Positions 1-5,113 of a DNA stretch of 9,254 nt are shown here, in pieces. The notes under the pieces are model-generated. The model saw only the letters and a list, made by a program, of their open reading frames with translations. It searched no databases and was not told the origin of the DNA. This stretch comes from Synechococcales cyanobacterium 340R_concoct_173_sub. GTDB lineage: Bacteria; Cyanobacteriota; Cyanobacteriia; Leptolyngbyales; Leptolyngbyaceae. The DNA lies in assembly GCA_025354065.1 (NCBI GenBank), contig JANXNM010000848.1, forward strand, positions 1 to 9,254, read 5' to 3'. Positions within the stretch are counted from its first letter, which is position 1. Every line of letters begins with the position of its first letter. Both the position numbers and the translations under genes were made by a program.

Positions 1-343
1 TAAAATTGCCGGATCGATGGCGCTCAAAGAAGCTGTGTTGAAAGCTTCTCCGGTTTTGCTAGAGCCTGTGATGAAAGTCGAGGTCGAAGCACCGGAAGAC
101 TACATTGGACCTGTGATGGGGAACTTGATTTCTCGTCGTGGTCAAATCGAATCCCAAGGCGTAGAGCGTGGGATTGCGAAAGTAGTCACCAAAGTACCAT
201 TGGCTGAAATGTTTGGTTACGCAACTGACATTCGGTCCATGACCCAGGGTCGTGGTACTTTTACGATGGAGTTTAGCGCCTACGAGGAAGTTCCTCGGAA
301 CGTAGCTGAAGCTATCATCGCCAAAAACAAAGGGAACGCTTAG
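1..343 (+). CDS. fusA: Elongation factor G, C-terminal part (5' end outside window)
   Basis: This is the 3' end of the gene for EF-G, the cytosolic GTPase that drives translocation of tRNA and mRNA on the ribosome. The frame is open from base 2 and reads [11 protein letters not shown], the end of domain IV, so the ATG at 17 is an internal methionine and not the start. Domain V (EFG_C) follows, with the recognisable stretches [32 protein letters not shown] and GRGTFTMEF. The gene ends with TAG at 341-343, and only about 113 residues of a protein of roughly 690 are in the window. tuf starts 22 bases downstream with no terminator between them, which is the usual fusA-tuf order of the str operon. 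Identification is from family knowledge and the conserved domain V sequence. Confidence 0.97.
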   Translation, partial: KIAGSMALKEAVLKASPVLLEPVMKVEVEAPEDYIGPVMGNLISRRGQIESQGVERGIAKVVTKVPLAEMFGYATDIRSMTQGRGTFTMEFSAYEEVPRNVAEAIIAKNKGNA

Positions 344-365
344 TTTGCAAGAGGAACTGTAAAAA

Positions 366-1595
366 ATGGCACGCGAAAAGTTTGAACGGTCTAAACCCCA
401 CGTTAACATCGGCACCATCGGTCACGTTGACCACGGCAAAACCACACTAACGGCTGCGATTACTTCGACTTTAGCCGCTATGGGTGATTCCAAGGCGATG
501 AACTATGCTGATATCGATGCTGCACCGGAAGAAAAAGCTCGTGGTATCACGATCAACACGGCACACGTAGAGTACGAAACTGCATCTCGTCACTACGCTC
601 ACGTTGATTGTCCCGGACACGCAGATTATGTGAAAAACATGATCACGGGTGCGGCTCAAATGGATGGCGGAATCCTGGTGTGCTCGGCGGCTGATGGTCC
701 AATGCCTCAGACCCGTGAACATATCCTGCTGGCTCGTCAAGTTGGAGTACCTGGCCTAGTCGTGTTCTTGAACAAAAAGGACATGGTTGATGATGATGAG
801 TTGCTTGAACTTGTTGAACTTGAAGTTCGTGAACTTCTGAGTTCCTATGAATTCCCTGGCGACGACATCCCCATCACGGCAGGTTCTGCTCTGAAGGCGT
901 TGGAGCACATGCAAGCTAATCCGAAAACCCAAAAGGGTGAGAACGAGTGGGTGGATGGCATCTACGCGCTGATGGATACGGTTGACACTTACATTCAGAC
1001 TCCTGAACGTGAAACTGACAAGCCATTCTTGATGGCAATTGAAGACGTATTCTCAATTTCAGGTCGGGGTACTGTGGCAACAGGTCGGATTGAACGCGGC
1101 CAAGTCAAGGTTCAAGAAGAAGTCGAGATCGTTGGTTTGCGAGACACACGTAAGACTACGGTTACTGGAATCGAAATGTTCCGTAAGCTTCTTGATATGG
1201 GTCAAGCGGGCGATAACGCAGGTTTGCTTCTGCGGGGTATGAAAAAAGAAGACATTGAGCGTGGCATGGTCCTCGCCAAGACTGGCTCTATCAAACCACA
1301 TACTCAGTTTGAGTCGGAAGTTTACATTCTGAACAAGAATGAAGGCGGTCGTCACACTCCGTTCTTCCCTGGTTATCGTCCTCAGTTCTACGTTCGTACA
1401 ACTGATGTAACCGGAACCATTTCTGCATTCACCGCCGATGACGGAAGTGCGGCTGAAATGGTTATGCCTGGAGACCGGATCAAGATGACGGTTGATTTGA
1501 TCAACCCAGTTGCGATCGAACAAGGGATGCGTTTCGCAATTCGTGAAGGCGGTCGTACCGTTGGTGCGGGTGTTGTATCGAAGATCATCAAGTAG
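366..1595 (+). CDS. tuf: Elongation factor Tu
   Basis: EF-Tu is the GTPase that carries aminoacyl-tRNA to the ribosomal A site. All G motifs are visible: GHVDHGKT at residues 19-26 (P loop), RGITI at 59-63 (switch I threonine), DCPGH at 81-85 (switch II with the catalytic histidine), NKKD at 136-139 and SAL at 174-176. The two beta-barrel domains follow, ending in [10 protein letters not shown]. The product has 409 residues, the usual cyanobacterial and plastid length, against 393 in E. coli. The extra residues lie mainly around 180-205, near the end of the G domain. The start is supported by an AGAGGA ribosome binding site at 350-355, 10 bases before ATG. It lies 22 bases after fusA and is followed by a strong terminator, so it probably ends the fusA-tuf transcript. 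Confidence 0.99.
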   Translation: MAREKFERSKPHVNIGTIGHVDHGKTTLTAAITSTLAAMGDSKAMNYADIDAAPEEKARGITINTAHVEYETASRHYAHVDCPGHADYVKNMITGAAQMDGGILVCSAADGPMPQTREHILLARQVGVPGLVVFLNKKDMVDDDELLELVELEVRELLSSYEFPGDDIPITAGSALKALEHMQANPKTQKGENEWVDGIYALMDTVDTYIQTPERETDKPFLMAIEDVFSISGRGTVATGRIERGQVKVQEEVEIVGLRDTRKTTVTGIEMFRKLLDMGQAGDNAGLLLRGMKKEDIERGMVLAKTGSIKPHTQFESEVYILNKNEGGRHTPFFPGYRPQFYVRTTDVTGTISAFTADDGSAAEMVMPGDRIKMTVDLINPVAIEQGMRFAIREGGRTVGAGVVSKIIK

Positions 1596-1605
1596 ATTGA
1601 TCAGT

Positions 1606-1636
1606 TAGGAAGGACAATATGTCCTTCCTAGTTTTT
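1606..1636 (+). terminator. Intrinsic terminator after tuf
   Basis: A perfect 11-bp stem is formed by TAGGAAGGACA (1606-1616) and TGTCCTTCCTA (1620-1630) around a 3-base ATA loop. G and five T follow at once (1631-1636). It starts 10 bases after the tuf stop. Cyanobacteria lack Rho, so a hairpin like this should end most fusA-tuf transcripts before rpsJ. Confidence 0.88.
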
Positions 1637-1646
1637 CTGGATAGAA

Positions 1647-1676
1647 TTTATTATCTCTCGATGTTGACATTAGAAT
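1647..1676 (+). promoter_or_regulatory. Possible promoter of rpsJ
   Basis: The 157-base gap between tuf and rpsJ needs a promoter if the terminator works. TAGAAT at 1671-1676 matches the -10 consensus at five of six positions, and TTTATT (1647-1652) lies 18 bases upstream as a weak -35. A second TAGAAT is at 1642-1647, and a perfect TTGACA at 1664-1669 has no good -10 at normal spacing. The assignment is tentative. The rest of the gap to the ribosome binding site holds nothing I recognise. Confidence 0.22.
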
Positions 1677-1752
1677 GTTGCGGCTTTGAGGCGTTGCTTT
1701 CTATCGCCAATGTCTGACCCCACCGAACTTTGAAAATATAGGAATAATTCCC

Positions 1753-2070
1753 ATGGCTACTATTCAACAGCAGAAAATTCGGATCCGTTTGAAGGCATAC
1801 GATCGTCGCTTGCTCGATACGTCTTGCGACAAAATTGTTGAAACAGCAAATCGCACTAATGCCACGGCAGTTGGTCCGATTCCAATGCCTACTCGCCGTC
1901 GTATTTATTGCGTCTTGCGATCGCCTCACGTTGACAAAGATTCTCGTGAGCATTTTGAAGTTCGCACCCATCGCCGTATTATCGACATTTATCAGCCATC
2001 TTCCAAGACAATTGATGCCCTGATGAAATTAGATTTGCCGTCTGGTGTTGATATCGAAGTCAAGCTATAA
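1753..2070 (+). CDS. rpsJ: 30S ribosomal protein S10 (NusE)
   Basis: S10 is a small-subunit head protein. In many bacteria it also acts as NusE in transcription antitermination with NusB. The 105-residue product matches the whole family: [12 protein letters not shown] near the N terminus, the [10 protein letters not shown] loop at about residues 40-50 that reaches into the 30S body, [12 protein letters not shown], and the [11 protein letters not shown] end. The start is backed by AGGA at 1740-1743, nine bases before ATG. In cyanobacteria rpsJ follows tuf at the end of the str cluster, as here, rather than leading the S10 operon as in E. coli. A terminator sits on either side, so S10 may be made from a single-gene transcript, with added read-through from tuf. 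One HIP1 palindrome lies inside the gene. Confidence 0.98.
   Translation: MATIQQQKIRIRLKAYDRRLLDTSCDKIVETANRTNATAVGPIPMPTRRRIYCVLRSPHVDKDSREHFEVRTHRRIIDIYQPSSKTIDALMKLDLPSGVDIEVKL
1917..1924. repeat. HIP1 palindrome GCGATCGC
   Basis: A perfect copy of the cyanobacterial highly iterated palindrome, inside the rpsJ coding sequence. Confidence 0.85.
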
Positions 2071-2093
2071 ATCTTTTCAAATAGTATAAAATT

Positions 2094-2127
2094 AAAATCT
2101 CTCTGGTGAAGACTAGAGAGATTTTTT
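2094..2127 (+). terminator. Intrinsic terminator after rpsJ
   Basis: AAAATCTCTCT (2094-2104) pairs perfectly with AGAGAGATTTT (2115-2125) around a 10-base loop, and the run of six T spans 2122-2127. The stem starts 23 bases after the rpsJ stop and is a textbook Rho-independent terminator. The AAAA arm before the stem could also let it work weakly on the opposite strand, but no gene enters from that side. Confidence 0.85.
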
Positions 2128-2220
2128 GTCTTGTTTCGTCTTATTTTAAATCGATTTGCTGTGCGATCGGACCCCAATAAACGTTACATTAAGAATTAAA
2201 TCTTTGGTCGAACTTCCCAC

Positions 2221-2874
2221 ATGACTTCCTCAATTGCTGTCCGAGAATTGCCACTTTTCCCCTTACCCGGTGTAATCTTGTTTCCGGGTCGTCCATTACC
2301 ATTGCATATTTTTGAATATCGTTATCGGATGATGATGAACACTGTCTTGGAGAGCGATCGTAGATTTGGGGTATTGCTGTGGGATCAGGAAAAGAATGCA
2401 CCATCAAACATTGGTTGCTGTGCAGAGATTGTTAAGTTTTATCGGTTGCCGGACGATCGGATGGAAGTCTTGACCTTGGGACAGCAGCGATTCCGAGTGT
2501 TGGAAGAAGTTCGTGATAAACCCTACCGAGTCGGGCTGGTGGAATGGCTTGAAGATGCGCCGACCACGAAAGATTTACGTCCGATGACACGGGATATAAG
2601 CCAGCTTTTACAAGATGTTGTCCGGTTATCCAGCAAACTTTCGGGCGATGCGATCGACCTGCCAGACGATTTGCCAGATACGCCTATAGATCTGTCCTAC
2701 TGGATTGCTAGTAATTTGCGTGGAGTGCCAGAAGAACAACAAGCCTTACTAGAAATGCTCGATACAGTAGAACGTCTAGAACGGGAATCTGAAATTTTGA
2801 CTTCGACCCGAAATCACCTAGCGGCCCGCACCGTTTTGAAAGATACCTTGGGAGATGGGTTTCCGGTCGAATAG
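2221..2874 (+). CDS. Stand-alone LON substrate-binding domain protein
   Basis: The 217-residue product is built almost only of the LON N-terminal substrate-binding domain (PF02190). The family start is clear: LPLFPLPGVILFPG at about residues 10-23, then LPLHIFEYRYR at 26-36, then a helical C-terminal half (about 120-205). There is no AAA+ ATPase and no Ser-Lys protease domain, so it is not Lon protease itself. No signal peptide or membrane helix is seen, so it should be cytosolic. The biochemical role is unknown; binding of unfolded segments as an adaptor or chaperone is only an inference from the domain. The ATG at 2221 lacks a good Shine-Dalgarno sequence, but the motif begins close behind it and no better start exists upstream. 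The gap before it (2128-2220) shows no convincing promoter. From memory, homologues often follow rpsJ in cyanobacteria. Confidence 0.9.
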   Translation: MTSSIAVRELPLFPLPGVILFPGRPLPLHIFEYRYRMMMNTVLESDRRFGVLLWDQEKNAPSNIGCCAEIVKFYRLPDDRMEVLTLGQQRFRVLEEVRDKPYRVGLVEWLEDAPTTKDLRPMTRDISQLLQDVVRLSSKLSGDAIDLPDDLPDTPIDLSYWIASNLRGVPEEQQALLEMLDTVERLERESEILTSTRNHLAARTVLKDTLGDGFPVE

Positions 2875-2885
2875 AGGTTTTGGCA

Positions 2886-2913
2886 TCAAGACATGTAAAT
2901 CTACTTGTCTTGA
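2886..2913. terminator. Possible shared hairpin between convergent genes
   Basis: TCAAGACA (2886-2893) and TGTCTTGA (2906-2913) form an 8-bp stem with a 12-base loop, in the 26-base gap between the LON-domain gene and pheA and reaching over the pheA stop. No T run follows on either strand, so termination would be weak. It may protect 3' ends instead. Confidence 0.3.
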
Positions 2914-3743
2914 AATCTCGTGTGGTCTATCAGGTCGTAACTGCCAAAGAGTTTAAGAATCTCGCTATGACTTATTAAGTCTGCGATCGTTGCCTTTGTT
3001 TCAGCTTGTCTTAAATCTGCTTCTAAATCCAAGAAAAATACATATTCCCCTAACGATCGCTTGGTGGGGCGAGATTCAATTCGGCTGAGATTAATATTAC
3101 GATCGGCGATAATTTTTAAAATTTTAAGTAGTGTCCCCGGACGATTGATCGGCATACTAAACGCGACTGATGTGTAGGCACCACCAGAAATCGGCTGATT
3201 GCCAAGCACTAAAAACCGAGTACAATTTTCAGGATAGTCATTAATCGGACAAGCCAGAATGGGGAGATCGTAAAGTTCTGCTGCCCATGTTGAAGCGATC
3301 GCCCCCCAAGTTGGATGCGCCTTGAGTTGGGGTAAAATCTCAGTAGTCGAATTTGCAGGCTGAGTCTTGGCTGATGGACAATTCTGAAATAGCCAATGTT
3401 GGCATTGGGCCAGAGCTTGAGGATGGGAATGGACGATTTGCAACGACTCAATGGTCTGGCCATAGCTCAGTAATGCGTGCTGAATCGGAATAATTAGCGC
3501 CTTCTGAATATGTAAATCAAGCTGCCACAACGTATCCATCGTCATAGTGACACCACCCTCCACGGAATTCTCTACCGGAACAATCGCAAGGTCCGTTTGA
3601 CCCGATGCTACGGCTTGTAAGGTTTGAGCGATCGTAGCGTATGCAGTGAGCTGATTGGGTGAGTCGAGTGTTTTAGCGTAGGTCAGTGCCGCTAGTTCTG
3701 CGTAGGTTCCAGTAGGTCCCAGGTGGGCAATGGTGATCGTCAT
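2901..3743 (-). CDS. pheA: Prephenate dehydratase with ACT domain
   Basis: The enzyme turns prephenate into phenylpyruvate in phenylalanine synthesis. The 280-residue product has the usual length of a monofunctional enzyme and no chorismate mutase domain. The catalytic domain shows GPTGTY at residues 9-14, VPVENSVEG at 55-63, and NCTRF at 173-177 with the catalytic Thr175. An ACT regulatory domain covers about 190-268, with RPGTLLKIL at 201-209 and the ESRP motif at 223-226 that lines the phenylalanine site in the family. Feedback inhibition by phenylalanine is therefore likely. The ATG at 3743 is only eight residues before the first motif; no clear ribosome binding site is seen. The gene diverges from DUF1997 and converges on the LON-domain gene. 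One HIP1 site lies inside. No leader peptide or attenuator typical of enterobacterial pheA was found. Confidence 0.96.
   Translation of the reverse strand: MTITIAHLGPTGTYAELAALTYAKTLDSPNQLTAYATIAQTLQAVASGQTDLAIVPVENSVEGGVTMTMDTLWQLDLHIQKALIIPIQHALLSYGQTIESLQIVHSHPQALAQCQHWLFQNCPSAKTQPANSTTEILPQLKAHPTWGAIASTWAAELYDLPILACPINDYPENCTRFLVLGNQPISGGAYTSVAFSMPINRPGTLLKILKIIADRNINLSRIESRPTKRSLGEYVFFLDLEADLRQAETKATIADLISHSEILKLFGSYDLIDHTRFQDK
3295..3302. repeat. HIP1 palindrome GCGATCGC
   Basis: A perfect copy inside pheA. Confidence 0.85.
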
Positions 3744-3785
3744 AGCAAATCTATCCGCAAAATCATGGAGATTTTCGTAAAACTA

Positions 3786-3811
3786 CTGAGAACTCTTTTT
3801 CGGTTCTTCAG
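3786..3811. other. Imperfect hairpin in the pheA leader
   Basis: CTGA-GAAC (3786-3793) pairs with GTTC-T-TCAG (3803-3811), giving eight base pairs with one bulged base and a nine-base loop. It would lie in the 5' untranslated region of pheA if transcription starts near 3811. A regulatory role is only a possibility. Confidence 0.3.
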
Positions 3812-3817
3812 AATAAA

Positions 3818-3844
3818 CTATACTTGAAACCTGTATTTAAATAC
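3818..3844. promoter_or_regulatory. Possible divergent promoters and palindromic operator
   Basis: Between pheA and DUF1997, TATACT (3819-3824, plus strand) and TATAGT (3823-3818, minus strand) overlap, and each matches the -10 consensus at five of six positions. Neither has a strong -35: the plus side offers TTTTCG (3797-3802), the minus side TTAGTA (3847-3842). Beside them GTATTTAAATAC (3833-3844) is a perfect 12-base palindrome. It would lie just past the plus-strand start site and between the minus-strand hexamers, a fitting place for an operator. It is GTA-N6-TAC, not the GTA-N8-TAC of NtcA. Confidence 0.28.
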
Positions 3845-3905
3845 TAAGTTCAGAGTTGGGATTTAGCAATATTAGGTCAAGGTTTTTTTAGGGATGGGTT
3901 GTCGA

Positions 3906-4466
3906 ATGAAAAAAATGCAATTGATGACAACCCAAACGGTCGAGTTACGGGTACCCCCTCAACGATTTCCGATTGAAGACTATTTACGGACTCCCGATCG
4001 CTTTGTTCAAACCTTGGCTCCTGCCGATCGGCTCCAACGCATTGATACAGAACGATATCGCCTCGAAATTCCGGCGTTTTCAATGTTGAAGTTAACCATT
4101 TGTCCAGTTGTAGATTTAGCGGTGTGGGTAGATGACGACCAAAAGGTTCAAATTGAATCGGTTGCATTTGAGATGCGAGGAATAGAAGGGATAAAAGATC
4201 AATTTGACTTTAAATTAATTGGAGAACTGTACCCGGTTCATACGCCTCAAGGTGTTTTAATGCGAGGCAGTGCGCTATTGAGAATAGATTTGGATCTACC
4301 CAGCCCGTTTAGCATGATGCCAAAATCTGTGGTGGAAGGAGCTGGAAATACGTTACTAAAAGCATCGCTAGGGGCAGTTAAAGGCCAAATGCTGAAGGAA
4401 TTAATTCGAGATTATCAAGCTTGGGCATTAGAGCGATCGGGTGCGATCGCTATGGGAAAAGACTGA
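3906..4466 (+). CDS. DUF1997 family protein
   Basis: The product is recognised as DUF1997 (PF09366), a family found in cyanobacteria and plant plastids with no proven function. The conserved features are an N-terminal stretch with PIEDYLRTPDRFV, a beta-rich centre (YRLEIPAFSMLKLTICPVVDLAVW), and a C-terminal amphipathic helix (about KASLGAVKGQMLKELI). No signal peptide or membrane helix is seen, so a soluble protein is expected. The start is uncertain: in-frame ATGs lie at 3894, 3906, 3915 and 3924. The first has a TAGGG touching it, too close for a ribosome binding site. The ATG at 3906 has TGGG seven bases upstream and is preferred, giving 186 residues. The gene diverges from pheA. Its last 17 bases overlap the end of rnhB on the other strand. 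Confidence 0.82.
   Translation: MKKMQLMTTQTVELRVPPQRFPIEDYLRTPDRFVQTLAPADRLQRIDTERYRLEIPAFSMLKLTICPVVDLAVWVDDDQKVQIESVAFEMRGIEGIKDQFDFKLIGELYPVHTPQGVLMRGSALLRIDLDLPSPFSMMPKSVVEGAGNTLLKASLGAVKGQMLKELIRDYQAWALERSGAIAMGKD
4443..4450. repeat. HIP1 palindrome GCGATCGC
   Basis: A perfect copy in the last codons of DUF1997; its last base is also the last base of the rnhB stop codon on the minus strand. Confidence 0.85.
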
Positions 4467-5109
4467 GCTGTTCGATGACTGTTCGCACAGGTGAATAAGT
4501 CTTACGGTGCCAAGGCGTGACACCAAGCGATCGAAGTCCAGACAAATGTTGTGCGGTTCCATAGCCACGATTGTTTTCCCAGCCATAACCAGGATAGCGA
4601 CCAGCCAGTCGAGTCATAAATCGATCGCGCCGAACTTTTGCAACTATGGAGGCGCAGGCAATGCTGTAAGACAATGTGTCGCCTTTAATAATGGTTGTGA
4701 TGGGAATACCAAAATCAATCTTTATTTTTCGACCATCAATTAAAGCATGATCCAAAGGTTGAACCCGACCGATCGCTCTCTGCATTGCCCGGTAGGACGC
4801 TTGTAAAACATTTATTTCTTCAATTTCTGCCACCGAGGCCATACCGACACCGATGGCGATCGCTTGCTGCTGAATTTGTTTGCATAGTCTATTGCGTTGA
4901 AGTTCAGAGAGTTTCTTGGAATCTCGAATACCTGCAATAGGAACGATGTCCCTAGGCATCAAAACAGCAGCAGCAACGATCGGACCAGCCAAACAGCCTA
5001 ATCCCACCTCATCTACACCCGCGACATCAGAAAAACCACTTCTCCAGAGGTCATTCTCAAAGTCAAGTGTCGGAAGGGTGCTGGTTGACGCAGTGATTGA
5101 TGCACCCAT
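4450..5109 (-). CDS. rnhB: Ribonuclease HII with variant GLG motif
   Basis: RNase HII nicks DNA 5' of misincorporated ribonucleotides and cuts RNA in RNA-DNA hybrids. With the ATG at 5109 the product has 219 residues, normal for the family. The metal-binding residues are all present: Asp33 and Glu34 (GVDEVG), Asp125 (ALIDG) and Asp144 (IKGDTLS), followed by SIACASIVAKVRRD and the RGYGT tyrosine loop. The GRG motif after DEV reads G36-L37-G38, with Leu encoded by TTA at 5001-4999. The frame stays open to 5184, but those 25 codons are a frame-shifted reading of the CGT repeats of the rne tail, so they were left out. The start is 4 bases after the rne stop and has no clear Shine-Dalgarno, which suggests translational coupling. 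The rne-rnhB order is also known in Synechocystis. The end overlaps DUF1997 by 17 bases. Confidence 0.95.
   Translation of the reverse strand: MGASITASTSTLPTLDFENDLWRSGFSDVAGVDEVGLGCLAGPIVAAAVLMPRDIVPIAGIRDSKKLSELQRNRLCKQIQQQAIAIGVGMASVAEIEEINVLQASYRAMQRAIGRVQPLDHALIDGRKIKIDFGIPITTIIKGDTLSYSIACASIVAKVRRDRFMTRLAGRYPGYGWENNRGYGTAQHLSGLRSLGVTPWHRKTYSPVRTVIEQLSLFP
4856..4863. repeat. HIP1 palindrome GCGATCGC
   Basis: A perfect copy inside rnhB. Confidence 0.85.
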
Positions 5110-5113
5110 TGAT

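Noticed and set aside
1059..1523. Open frame of 154 codons antisense to tuf
   Set aside because: It lies fully opposite a highly conserved gene and shows no domain; a shadow of tuf codon use.
1664..1669. Perfect TTGACA as the rpsJ -35 box
   Set aside because: No acceptable -10 hexamer is found 16-18 bases downstream (the bases there read TTGAGG or close to it), so it was not called as a promoter.
3833..3844. NtcA nitrogen-control box
   Set aside because: The palindrome is GTA-N6-TAC, whereas NtcA needs GTA-N8-TAC, and no -10 lies at the expected distance downstream.
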